A stretch of 64,000 nucleotides of DNA, taken from NCBI GenBank assembly GCA_963749875.1, contig CAVVOX010000002.1, positions 1 to 64,000 on the forward strand, read 5' to 3'. Positions within the stretch are counted from its first letter, which is position 1; each line of letters opens with the position of its first letter. This document shows positions 25,267 to 33,742 of the stretch, one piece after another. The translations under genes and the position numbers were made by a program. Under the pieces are notes generated by a model. That model was given only the letters and a program-made list of their open reading frames with translations. It was not told where the DNA came from and ran no database searches. The DNA comes from JAHQVI01 sp963749875 (lineage in GTDB: Bacteria; Pseudomonadota; Alphaproteobacteria; Rhizobiales; Rhodomicrobiaceae).

Positions 25267-25895
25267 TGTTCCTTCCAGCGGAGCGCGGCTTTCGCAAAGC
25301 GGTCAGCCTGGGCCTCGATATCCTGCAGAGACCGTCCGGGCTTGTACAGTGCCGAGCCAATCCCGACCCCGTCCGCTCCGGCAGAAAGGAAGTCGGCGAG
25401 GTTTTCGGCGCCAACGCCCCCGGTGACGACGATCCGCGTGCCTTCCGGCAGCACCGCCCGGATCGTGCCGATGACTTTTGGCGCGATCGCATCGCCGGGA
25501 AAGAATTTAAGCGCATCGGCTCCGGCATCGAGCGCGGCGAGCGCCTCTGTCGGGGTGAAGATGCCCGGGATCGATGTCAAGCCGGCCTGCCGCGTCGCAG
25601 CCACGACCGCCGGATTGAAATTCGGCGCGACAATGATTTGTCCGCCGGCCTCGGCCACGGCCCCGACATCGGCCGGCCGCAGCACCGTCCCCGCACCGAT
25701 GACCGCATCCTTTGCAAAGCGCTCGGCAAGCAGGCGGATGCTTTTGAGCGGGTCCGGAGAGTTGAGCGGCACTTCCAGGATCGCGATGCCGCGCCGCAAG
25801 AGCGCCTCACCGACCGGAATGGCCTCATCCGGCGTAATGCCGCGGAGAACAGCGAGAATGGGCAGCGCACCAAGCGCTTCGATGAATGGTCTCAT
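25257..25895 (-). CDS. KDPG/KDPGal aldolase (DgoA-like)
   Basis: 212 residues, class I aldolase of the KDPG family. Seen: ILAVLRGITPDEAIPVGEAL, EVPLNSPDPLKSIRLL, VIGAGTVLRPADV, GGQIIVAPNFNPAVV and the Schiff-base Lys in ALKFFPGDA. The VPLNSPxPLxSI block is more like 2-dehydro-3-deoxy-6-phosphogalactonate aldolase (DgoA) than Eda. It would cleave the product of the adjacent kinase. ATG at 25895. The 261 bases upstream hold no other gene. Confidence 0.87.
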   Translation of the reverse strand: MRPFIEALGALPILAVLRGITPDEAIPVGEALLRRGIAILEVPLNSPDPLKSIRLLAERFAKDAVIGAGTVLRPADVGAVAEAGGQIIVAPNFNPAVVAATRQAGLTSIPGIFTPTEALAALDAGADALKFFPGDAIAPKVIGTIRAVLPEGTRIVVTGGVGAENLADFLSAGADGVGIGSALYKPGRSLQDIEAQADRFAKAALRWKEQCR

Positions 25896-26156
25896 GATTT
25901 CGTCTGCGCCACGATCGACGATCGCCCCCCTGTCAATGATGTCTCGCGGAAGCCCTTTATTGTTACGATCCGCCGGTCATTCGCCGCCGGCATGCGCACC
26001 ATGCCATTCGATAATTGTGCTAGGCAACCACGCCGTATTCCCTGCCATGGGGCTGAGTTGGCTGTTGCGATGACGCCTCATGGTCAAACGCGTTCGGTGA
26101 TAGTATGTTCGTCAGGAAAATGGGATGCGAATTGAGCTAAGGGGCGAAGCAACGAA

Positions 26157-26309
26157 ATGAGAACGTTCCTCATCATTATCATTGCGGCGGCGATCATCGT
26201 GAGCGGTCTCCTCTTCTTCTACACGACGCAGCAGGAGACGCCGCCGGCCAGCGCGACCTCGGAGCCTCAGCCGGAGGCGACGCCGGGGACAACGGAACAG
26301 CCGAATTGA
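26157..26309 (+). CDS. Small membrane-anchored peptide
   Basis: A 50-residue frame: one membrane helix (RTFLIIIIAAAIIVSGLLFF, residues 2-21) followed by a Pro/Glu/Thr/Ser-rich tail (TPPASATSEPQPEATPGTTE) and a stop at 26307-26309. AAGGGG about 13 bases before ATG 26157 supports translation. Probably an inner-membrane anchored or exported tail protein. Function unknown. Confidence 0.55.
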   Translation: MRTFLIIIIAAAIIVSGLLFFYTTQQETPPASATSEPQPEATPGTTEQPN

Positions 26310-26377
26310 TCTATTGAATCCGGAAGAGCTCGGGCAGCGGCGGCCTGCCAGGCTTTCCTCGTCCCCGGCATCGTCAG

Positions 26378-26707
26378 CTACCGGCCGATCAAAGGCTGCA
26401 CGGGCCGAATTTGCGGTTTGATGGGTTTGAGTTTGATGCGCGGCTTGATCGGTTTCGAGCGCGGCTGGGCAGGACGGACACGGGGCTGGATCGGGTGCAG
26501 CGGGCCGGCGGAACTCCTCTGACAATATTGGAGATCGCTAATATATTGCGATGTGCACGCCCGAGACGCAACGTTGTCTCCCTGGGCTTGCCGGGAACAC
26601 AGATCGCGCTGATATTTGGCCCTCGCAATGCATGCGTTTCGGTCCTGGGCCATTGCCAGGCTCGAGGAAATGCAGATTGCGAGGCCGGCCACGAAGAGAT
26701 GCCGCAT
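26378..26707 (-). CDS. Small exported protein with Cys and a Pro/Lys-repeat tail
   Basis: 109 residues from MRHLFVAG. Signal peptide residues 1-20 with cleavage after AMA. Mature part has four Cys (CIARAKYQRDLC and ACTSQYISDLQYC), likely two helices joined by disulfides, then a basic proline-rich tail with repeated KPIKP units. The frame continues upstream to 27124, but that part lacks coding character. Periplasmic; function not recognised. The tail could bind an anionic surface such as peptidoglycan or DNA, which is inference. Confidence 0.65.
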   Translation of the reverse strand: MRHLFVAGLAICISSSLAMAQDRNACIARAKYQRDLCSRQAQGDNVASRACTSQYISDLQYCQRSSAGPLHPIQPRVRPAQPRSKPIKPRIKLKPIKPQIRPVQPLIGR

Positions 26708-27027
26708 CTTTTGTCCCAATGGCGATGAATGGGACGTGGGGATGCGACGGGCTGGTTGCAACGTGCTGCGGCAGTGGTGGTCATTCTCGGCGAAGCGATG
26801 CTCAAGGCAGCGGAAGGCCGCCGCGAGCACTTGCCGTGCCGTAAGGTCTGCCGAGCGCAGGCGCGGCCGTTCTGGAGCATTCATCGAAATAGAATTCGGA
26901 ATCCTTAGGTAACACAACGCCTTATTGCCTATCTTCATACAATAACGGAGCACAGACTTATCTTTGTCTTGCCAATGACTGCAGCAGGAAACAAAATGCT
27001 GCAAATAGTCATGGAGTGTCGATCGCC
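26708..27027. other. Gene-free interval
   Basis: No supportable gene in these 320 bases. It should contain the promoters of the divergent exported-protein and zinc-finger genes. I see no clear boxes. Confidence 0.4.
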
Positions 27028-27228
27028 ATGTCGACCTGCGCCAAGTGTAACGGATCGGGCAAAATTCTCGGCTGGGACTGTTCTCAATGCGCCGGCACGG
27101 GTGTTGCTTTGGATGATCAAGCATCCTATTCGCCCAGTCAATTTGCCACGGCCTTGCATGCGATTCTTGGATATTTGATCGCCTTCTGCCTGATGTGGAT
27201 CGCCTTCTCGATCCTGGTCATGGTGTGA
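27028..27228 (+). CDS. DnaJ-type zinc-finger peptide with a membrane helix
   Basis: 66 residues from MSTCAKCNGSG. Two CxxCxGxG repeats (C4-x2-C7 and C18-x2-C21), as in the DnaJ zinc centre, form a single zinc knuckle. A hydrophobic segment (LGYLIAFCLMWIAFSILVMV) ends the protein. The layout suggests a membrane-tethered zinc finger for protein contact or redox sensing; no partner is evident. GTG 27016 is an alternative start; GGAG at 27013-27016 fits ATG 27028. Confidence 0.6.
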   Translation: MSTCAKCNGSGKILGWDCSQCAGTGVALDDQASYSPSQFATALHAILGYLIAFCLMWIAFSILVMV

Positions 27229-27238
27229 CTGCTGCAAT

Positions 27239-27775
27239 TCAGCGCTCGTGATCGAGACGTCGTTGCAGAATGCTTGCGGTCTTTTCGTCGAAAGCGACGA
27301 GCGTGACGCCCACGCCCGTCGCGGCGGCCTCCTGCCGGCAGACATCGACGGCCTCACGGCAAGCGTCTTCGAGGGGATAGCCGTATATGCCGGTGCTGAT
27401 CGCCGGAAACGCAATGCTGCGGCAGTCATTTTCCGCGGCGAGCAGAATCGCGCTGCGATAGGCCGAGCGCAGCAGCTCCCGCGCCTCGTCCGGCGCATAG
27501 CGGCTGTAAACCGGCCCGACGGCATGAATGATATGCTTGGCCTGTGAGATACCGAAGGCCGGTGTGATGACCGCGGAGCCCGTGTGGCAATGGCCGATCA
27601 CCTGGCAGGCGCGGCTCAGCTCATCGACGCCGGCCGCGCGGAAGATGGCTCCGCAGACGCCGCCTCCCATGGCGAGCTCACTGTTTGCCGCGTTGACGAT
27701 CGCATCCGCCTCGATGCGCGTAATGTCTCCCTGGACAATATCGACCTGTTTCTTGTCATTGCGGGATTGAGCCAT
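27239..27775 (-). CDS. Macro-domain protein (O-acetyl-ADP-ribose deacetylase type)
   Basis: 178 residues, single macro domain of the YmdB/MacroD kind: VDIVQGDITRIEADAIVNAA, ANSELAMGGGVCGAIFRAAG, GSAVITPAFG, HIIHAVGPVYS and the ADP-ribose phosphate loop FPAISTGIYGYPLEDAC. These proteins remove acetyl or ADP-ribosyl groups from ADP-ribose derivatives. It is divergent from the three-gene coiled-coil set (gap 182 bases). Confidence 0.9.
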   Translation of the reverse strand: MAQSRNDKKQVDIVQGDITRIEADAIVNAANSELAMGGGVCGAIFRAAGVDELSRACQVIGHCHTGSAVITPAFGISQAKHIIHAVGPVYSRYAPDEARELLRSAYRSAILLAAENDCRSIAFPAISTGIYGYPLEDACREAVDVCRQEAAATGVGVTLVAFDEKTASILQRRLDHER

Positions 27776-27957
27776 CGTTTGCCCTTCTTGCTTTCGCCCT
27801 GCCGAGATGCCGATCCTGCGCCGCCAACAGACTGCGCCCTCGGCCCTTCTTTCGCAAGACCGCTTGGCTTACGCAGGTTGCGCAATCCTTCTTCCAATCG
27901 CCGCAACTGTCGCTATAGAGTTGCCGAATCAAAGACTATCCAAAGAGGCAGGCCACA

Positions 27958-29137
27958 ATGGCAAAGATGACCCCGCTCGCTTATCTCGATCGTGCCCTGG
28001 AGACGGTCACGGATCTGGGAATCAAAACGAAGCCGACGAAAAACGACCCCATCACCGCTCTGCTCGAACAGATCGCACTCGTGGACGAGGACAAGGTCGC
28101 CATTATCGGCCGCACGCTTGCCGAAGCCTCCACGTTCAATGAGATCGTGCGCAATGAAGTCGCCGCGATGGAGATCGGCGAGCGCTACAACAAGATCGTC
28201 AACGCATTCAACTCGATCCGCGAAGGATGCCAAGGGGCTGGTCGATCAGCTCGATGACGGCAAGATCGATCCCTGGGAACGCGTCTCCAATGTCTGGATG
28301 AAAATTGCGCGGGGCGATATCGCGGACCGGTTCGACAGCATTCGGGATACCTATCTCGATGTCGCCAAGGAGACGAAGAACCAGATCCGGCGCGAGGCGA
28401 AGATCCTGAAAGCCTATCGGGATTATCGCGGCGCCTATAAGCAGGCGCAGGTTCTCGCCATGGAGGTGCTTGAAGCCGCAGAAGCCCGGCTCGATCAGGC
28501 CAAGGCCACGCTGAAAGAGTCCTCCGACAAGGTCGCGACCTATCAGGGCAAGTCGCCCGCCGAGCGCGCGATGCTCGAAATGGCGCGCGACGAAAAGCTC
28601 CGCCTGATGATGGATGAAGACAAGCGCTATCAGATTGCCAAGGATCTCGCCGACAATCTGACCATCGGCTACAACACCTCGGAAGTGATCATGTCGCGGC
28701 TGATGCAGACGACGAGCGCGAAAGAGCGCGTCTATGCGCAGGCGGTGAGCTTTTTCTCGACCAATGACGCCGTGCTGACCGCGCTCAAGGCCTCCTTTAC
28801 CGGCATGTTCGGCCTGCATGAGTCCACCAAGACGCTGGATGCGATGAAGAAGGGTGTCTCCGACAGTCTGGAGACGCTTTCCGAGGTCGGCGATCAGGTC
28901 ACGGAAGAAGCGCTGAAGGCCGGTTACGGTCCGACGGTGCGCGCCGAGGCGGTGAAGAAGCTGGTCGAGTCGGTGACCAACTTCCAGCAGCGCTCGCGCG
29001 AAATCATCGACGAAATGCGTGTGCTCGCGACCCGGAATTCGGAGGAGATCCGCGAGGCCGTCGAAAGCGGCAAACGGCGCATGGCCCGTCTCGCCGCCGA
29101 CATCCAGATGCTGCCGCCCCTGCCGGAAAAGGCCTAA
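27958..29137 (+). CDS. Helical cytoplasmic protein, first gene of a three-gene set (frameshifted here)
   Basis: About 392 residues once one base is removed. Mostly alpha-helical, no signal peptide or membrane segment; helices such as EAAEARLDQAKATLKESSDK and SVTNFQQRSREIIDEMRVL predict coiled coils, reminiscent of TelA-type proteins but without a match I can affirm. The first frame runs to ...VNAFNSIREGCQG and stops at 28257. The second frame resumes ...AKGLVDQLDDGKIDPWE. Removing one G in GAAGGATGCC near 28226 joins them. AGGCAGGCCACA precedes the ATG. The next gene starts 6 bases after its stop. Function unknown. Confidence 0.75.
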
Positions 29138-29143
29138 GGCCCG

Positions 29144-30082
29144 ATGAGCGCTGCCGCCGAGACCGTCCGCCCGCCGCTGGATGACGTCATGCTCTCCATG
29201 GATGTGGTGGACACGCTGCGCCATGAGGAGCGCATCGCCCTGCGTGAGCTGAGCGATGAAACGCGGCGCAAGGCGCTGATCGAGCGGCTTCGTGAAATCT
29301 ATCGTGGCCAGGGCATCGACGTTCCCGACCACATTCTCGAAGAAGGCGTGCGGGCGCTTGAGGAAAGCCGCTTCGTTTATGAGCCGCCGCGTTCCGGCTT
29401 TCAGGTCACGCTGGCCCGGATTTATGTCACGCGCTGGCAATGGGGGAAATGGCTCGGTGGCGGATTGGCGGCGCTTGTCATTCTGTGGATCGGCTGGCAG
29501 GCGGCCTATGTCTGGCCGCGCGCCGCGAAGGAGGAGAAGCTCCGAATTGAGCTGAGCGAGGCGCTGCCGCAGCGGCTCAATTCGCTTTATTCGACGATCG
29601 ACGCCGAAACGAAGGCAGCCGCGGTCCTCGACCGTGCGGCCCGAATACGCGATGCCGGTCTTGCCGCGGCGAAGGCGGCGCAGGCGGATGCGGCGCGGAA
29701 TGCCGCGAACGGGCTGAACGCGCTTCTTGAGGAGCTGCGGCTTTCCTATAAGGTCCGGATCGTCTCGCGGCCCGGCGAGATGAGCGGCATCTGGCGTATC
29801 CCGCGCGTCAATCCCGACAGCCGCAATTACTATCTGGTCGTCGAGGCGATCGATGAGAACGGCAACGTGCTGAAGCGGCCGATCACCAATGAAGAGACGG
29901 CCAAGCGCGAGGTCGTGACGAAATGGGCGGTGCGCGTTTCGAAGTCCGTCTTCGACCGGGTGCGGGCCGACAAGCTCGATGACGGCATCATCCAGAACGC
30001 GGTGATCGGCGTCAAACGCCGGGGTGAGCGCGCCATTCGCTGGCGCGTCGATACGCAGGGCGGAGCGCTGACCCGATGGTAA
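29144..30082 (+). CDS. Membrane protein of unknown function (DUF6384-like), second gene of the set
   Basis: 312 residues: an N-terminal cytoplasmic region with helices (VVDTLRHEERIALRELSDET, RLREIYRGQGIDVPDHILEE), one membrane helix (GGLAALVILWIGWQAAYVW, about residues 104-122), a helical Ala-rich segment and a C-terminal mixed domain with YLVVEAIDENGNVLKRPIT and VKRRGERAIRWRVD, probably extracytoplasmic. I link it to DUF6384 from memory, unconfirmed. It starts 6 bases after the first gene and overlaps the third by 7, so all three are translated together. Confidence 0.72.
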   Translation: MSAAAETVRPPLDDVMLSMDVVDTLRHEERIALRELSDETRRKALIERLREIYRGQGIDVPDHILEEGVRALEESRFVYEPPRSGFQVTLARIYVTRWQWGKWLGGGLAALVILWIGWQAAYVWPRAAKEEKLRIELSEALPQRLNSLYSTIDAETKAAAVLDRAARIRDAGLAAAKAAQADAARNAANGLNALLEELRLSYKVRIVSRPGEMSGIWRIPRVNPDSRNYYLVVEAIDENGNVLKRPITNEETAKREVVTKWAVRVSKSVFDRVRADKLDDGIIQNAVIGVKRRGERAIRWRVDTQGGALTRW

Positions 30083-31470
30083 ATCCTATCGTCTCCGGCC
30101 GTCAGACGCTGGACTCCATCGAGGAGGCGCTGAAGGAGGTGAGCGGCACGGTCGACCGCCTCAATGCCGAGCTGAAAGACGCCAATGAGGACAAGGCGAG
30201 GCTCGTTGCGCAGCGTCTCGACGCGTTCGAACAGCTGGCGAAATTCCGCACCGATCTGGCGCTCGTCGATGGCGTGGTCGATGAGGCCGATCAGCTTTCC
30301 GCGCAGGTGCGGATGATGCTTCAGGCCCGGCAGAGAACGGTCGAGGACCTGAAAAGACGAGAGGCGGATGCGCAGACGAAACGCGGTCAGCTCCTTGCCG
30401 ATCAGAAGCCGCTGGACGAAGAAATCGAACGGCTCGAGACCCGGCTCGACGCGCTGGGCGAGAAGGCCCGCAAGGCGCTGACAGCCGAGCCCGCCTATCG
30501 CGATCATGCGAAGCGCCGCGAAGAGCTTGAAGGCATGGTCGCAAAGGCATCCGAAAAGGCGGAGAAGGCGCGTGCGGAAGAAGCCGCCAAGGGCGCGCCC
30601 TATCGGGACGATCCGCTCTTCAGCTATCTTTGGGCGCGCAAATTCGGAACCTCGGATTACGAGGCGACGGGCCTCATTCGCTATCTCGACCGCTGGGTCG
30701 CGCATCTGATCGACTATCAGGACGCCCGCGCGAATTTCGCCATGCTGACGGCGATACCGCAACGCCTTGCGGACCACGTGGAGCGGCTTGAGAAAAATCT
30801 GAAGGCGGAACGCGAGGCGCTCGACGCGATGGAGGCGGAGAAAATCCGCGAACTGGCGGGCAAGGATCTGCCTTCCGATCTGCACAAGGCGCATGAGCGG
30901 CGTGACCAGCACATCGCCCAGCTTGAAAGCCTCAATGCCGAGCTGGCGGAGACCGGCAAGCAGCTCAAGATCTACGCCGAGGGTCTGGACCCTTCGTTTC
31001 GCGAAGCGGTCGAGAAGACGGCGCAATTTCTTCAAGGCCGAAGCGTTGATGCGCTGATCTCCGAGGCGCGGCAGACCGCGGCGGTGAACGACGATGAAAT
31101 CGTGGCTCTGATCGGCAGGCTCGCCGATGAGGTAACGGCTCTGGAGCGCGCCGCGAAGGCCAAGCGCGATGCACTCGACGCCGCCTTTGAGCGCAAACAG
31201 GAGCTGCTGCGTGTCGCCGCTGAGTTCCGGCGGTCGCGCTACGATTTGCCGGGGTCCGTTTTCGAACCGGGATCGGGGGGAGCGGATCTGCTCAAGATGC
31301 TGCTTGAGGGGGCAATCAACGCCGCCGAATATTGGGCGCGCACCCGCCGGAACCAGCGCTGGCGGAGCCGTCCGGGAGACAGCTACAGGCGCAGCGGGAA
31401 TTTTCCGATGGGCGGAGGCAGGCGAGGCGGTTCGTCAGGCCCGGATTTCCGCACGGGCGGCGGATTTTAG
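30076..31470 (+). CDS. Long coiled-coil protein with Gly/Arg-rich tail, third gene of the set
   Basis: 464 residues. Residues 10-180 and 230-390 are heptad-rich coiled coil (VDRLNAELKDANEDKARLVA; LAELETGKQL-like repeats of E/L/K). Between them lies a compact segment (YRDDPLFSYLWARKFGTSDY) that may be a small globular domain. The end is MGGGRRGGSSGPDFRTGGGF, a Gly/Arg tail like those of RNA-binding or surface-exposed proteins. No signal peptide or TM. ATG overlaps the previous stop by 7 bases. Function unknown. Confidence 0.75.
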   Translation: MVNPIVSGRQTLDSIEEALKEVSGTVDRLNAELKDANEDKARLVAQRLDAFEQLAKFRTDLALVDGVVDEADQLSAQVRMMLQARQRTVEDLKRREADAQTKRGQLLADQKPLDEEIERLETRLDALGEKARKALTAEPAYRDHAKRREELEGMVAKASEKAEKARAEEAAKGAPYRDDPLFSYLWARKFGTSDYEATGLIRYLDRWVAHLIDYQDARANFAMLTAIPQRLADHVERLEKNLKAEREALDAMEAEKIRELAGKDLPSDLHKAHERRDQHIAQLESLNAELAETGKQLKIYAEGLDPSFREAVEKTAQFLQGRSVDALISEARQTAAVNDDEIVALIGRLADEVTALERAAKAKRDALDAAFERKQELLRVAAEFRRSRYDLPGSVFEPGSGGADLLKMLLEGAINAAEYWARTRRNQRWRSRPGDSYRRSGNFPMGGGRRGGSSGPDFRTGGGF

Positions 31471-31502
31471 GGGCGGGGTCTAACAATTCAGGGATCCGGC
31501 GG

Positions 31503-31856
31503 CTATTCGGCGTTGCCTGCAACCTTCGCAACATATTGCGAGACGGCCATAATCTGTTCCTCTGACAGGATTTCCTCGAAGGCCGGCATCACGCCGGTCC
31601 CTCCGCGCACGGCGAGTTCGACCTTCTCCTGGGACGGCTTCAACTCGTCGAGCGGCGGACCGACCTTACCCTCCGTGCCCGCAGCTTCGAGCGTGTGGCA
31701 TACGCCGCAAGGCGGCTCGGCGATTTCGGTGAAAACCTTCCTGCCAAGCTCCATTGCCGCGTCGTCCTGCGCTTCGGCAGTCGGCGCCAACATGGAGAAC
31801 AGGGCAGGCATCACTGCGGCAACCCGCAAGTTCGTCTTATGCCGGATGTTCAGCAT
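31503..31856 (-). CDS. c-type cytochrome, probable sulfite dehydrogenase electron acceptor (SorB-like)
   Basis: 117 residues. Signal peptide residues 1-29 (cleavage near AEA-QD), one haem site C50-GV-C53-H54, axial Met in GGTGVMPAF. Class I monohaem cytochrome in the periplasm. The sulfite dehydrogenase molybdopterin subunit gene lies directly upstream on the same strand, so it probably takes electrons from sulfite oxidation toward the oxidase. GGAGG precedes the ATG. Between the two genes lies palindromic element copy 3. Confidence 0.88.
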   Translation of the reverse strand: MLNIRHKTNLRVAAVMPALFSMLAPTAEAQDDAAMELGRKVFTEIAEPPCGVCHTLEAAGTEGKVGPPLDELKPSQEKVELAVRGGTGVMPAFEEILSEEQIMAVSQYVAKVAGNAE

Positions 31857-31866
31857 AGACCTCCTT

Positions 31867-31994
31867 CTAGATCAACCCTCGTTGAAGTGGAATCACTTGA
31901 GCGAGGTTAAGTTGATCTATTTCAATTAGTTAGCGCAACTGTCAGCGCCCATCCCCGCCTTCGCGGGGACATGTTTGGACGCGCGTTGCGCTAG
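31867..31994 (-). repeat. Bipartite palindromic element, copy 3 (complete), between the sulfite dehydrogenase genes
   Basis: 128 bp with CTAG at both ends, inverted relative to copy 1. The box TTGATCTATTTCAA is at 31912-31925, centred 62 bases upstream of the cytochrome ATG, a distance that would allow a promoter with a 20-base leader. Both hairpins are present. Confidence 0.85.
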
Positions 31995-32069
31995 CGAAAT
32001 GATCGAGGCAGAATAGGTAAGAAAGGCCGGGAGGGTCCCGCGTCGAGACGACGCGGGACCCAAGCGTGT

Positions 32070-33302
32070 TTACGCGACTGTGACCTCAACCGCGTGAGCC
32101 TTCCAGCCATTGTGGCCGTAACCGCGGTGGTTCGGCGGGAAGTCCTCCGGCTGGGTGTCGCCGTCCGCATCGGTCGCGCGGCTGGCAAGCATATGCTTTC
32201 CGGAGCTCAGCTCGGTCTCGAGGACGAATGGCCGCCAGGCGAACTGGCCAAGATCGGGCCCCACGAATTTGGCTTCCTTCCAGGTCTTGCCGCCATCCGT
32301 GGAGACTTCGACCTTGGAGACCGGCTTCGTGCCACCGAACGCAACGCCCGTGATCTGGACCTTGCCGGAGCTTGTCTTCACCGGGTTGGTGACCCAGGAC
32401 TTGACCGACATCTCCCACATGGACGGCTGATCCGGAGCACCCTTCACTCCGACCGGCCGCACCCGATAGCTGGTCTGCTGGATCTTGGCCTCGCTCTCCT
32501 TCTCCGTGAGCGCGACCTTCTTCAGATATTTGACATTGTTCACGCCGTAGAAGCCCGGATGCACCAGACGGAGCGGGCCTCCATGCGCAAGCGGAACCCC
32601 TTCGCCGTTCATTTCCCAGGCCAGAAGCGCATTGTCCAAAGCATCGATCGGAACCGAGCGTTCGACCATGGCCTTCTTCGGGTCGAGCTCCTTCGGAAGC
32701 TCTTCACCGCCTGTGCCGGTAATGAACTTCGCGCCATCGACGGCGCCGCCCATAGCCTCGACGACGGTCTTGAGCGGAACGCCGCTCCAGATAGCGCAAC
32801 CGGCAGCACCGACACGCCACTGACTGCCGCTTGTCTCATGCGCGAAAAAGCCGCGGCCGTTGCCGGAGCACTGAAGCACGGCGGCAACTGTGTGAACGCC
32901 CAGCTTCTTGAGATCGCCGAGCGTCATCTTGCCGGGATTCTTGACGCCTTCGATGCTAAGCTCCCACGCATCACGGTCGGCGACGATCGAAGCATCGGGC
33001 TCAGGCAGGTTCGCGCGGACATAGAAGACGTCGTTCGAGGTGACGACGCTCGTTCCGATGCGACTGCGGTGCGTCTCGTAGGTCTTGCCGCTATGCTTGA
33101 TCAGGGCGTCAATGTCCTTGCTTCCAAGGAAATCCGCTGCCTTGCCTTCTTGCGCCAGCGCGCCAGGAACCAGATCGCCGCCAAGCGGGACCGAATATCC
33201 AAGCGCACTGCCTACCGCCGTTGCGCCTGCGGCCTGCAAAAAGCCGCGGCGGCTCGCCTTCAATGCCCCTGTATTTTGAGTTGAGGAACGTTCCTCAGCC
33301 AT
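32070..33302 (-). CDS. sorA: Sulfite dehydrogenase molybdopterin subunit (SorA/SoxC family)
   Basis: 410 residues from MAEERSST. Tat signal (ASRRGFLQAAGATAVGSALG) implies export with cofactor. Molybdenum-ligand Cys145 in LQCSGNGRG, the family block YVRANLPEPDAS, and the C-terminal dimerisation domain (VEVSTDGGKTWKEAKF, QFAWRPF, RATDADGDTQPE). Oxidises sulfite to sulfate in the periplasm, passing electrons to the cytochrome encoded downstream. The frame is open 135 bases further upstream, but the Tat motif fixes the start at 33302, and GGAGGAGAG lies just before it. Confidence 0.92.
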   Translation of the reverse strand: MAEERSSTQNTGALKASRRGFLQAAGATAVGSALGYSVPLGGDLVPGALAQEGKAADFLGSKDIDALIKHSGKTYETHRSRIGTSVVTSNDVFYVRANLPEPDASIVADRDAWELSIEGVKNPGKMTLGDLKKLGVHTVAAVLQCSGNGRGFFAHETSGSQWRVGAAGCAIWSGVPLKTVVEAMGGAVDGAKFITGTGGEELPKELDPKKAMVERSVPIDALDNALLAWEMNGEGVPLAHGGPLRLVHPGFYGVNNVKYLKKVALTEKESEAKIQQTSYRVRPVGVKGAPDQPSMWEMSVKSWVTNPVKTSSGKVQITGVAFGGTKPVSKVEVSTDGGKTWKEAKFVGPDLGQFAWRPFVLETELSSGKHMLASRATDADGDTQPEDFPPNHRGYGHNGWKAHAVEVTVA

Positions 33303-33742
33303 ACTCTCTCCTCCTTGCCCACATCGTGATTGACTTTCGAGATTAGCGAATGTCGCCGCTAGAACGGAGCTCGATCCCCCAGAACCCGCGCCGCGTCCGC
33401 ATCGAGGCAGTACACTAAAATTATCCGCCATCCGCAACAGGTCCGCGGAGCAAATTACCTCCTGGACCTAGGAAAGAATTAAGACCGAAGCTTGTTCCGG
33501 ATGCGGTTAATCCCGACACGGCAGGGGCGAGCTCGGGACCACGCCGTGGGGTGCGCCGCATTGTCATACCAGCGGTGCTTGTGATCCTGGAGTTTATCGC
33601 AATTCAGGTTGCAGCTAGCGCCCCGGAAGCGCGCGCATTGCCGGAGGCGTCGGGACAGGGCCCGCCCCCCGGTTTCCGCGCCGGCACGCAAGAGCCTGGA
33701 ACCCGCGCGGACGGGCCGGGGAGCCTTTGCGGCTTTATTGCC
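33303..33742. other. Gene-free interval upstream of sorA
   Basis: 440 bases between the metallo-beta-lactamase-fold gene and sorA, both on the minus strand. No supportable gene, hairpin or clear promoter is visible; reading frames here lack coding character. Confidence 0.4.

Noticed and set aside
26708..27124. Upstream extension of the exported Cys/KPIKP protein
   Set aside because: The signal peptide begins at 26707, and the upstream part lacks coding character and runs over the zinc-finger gene on the other strand.
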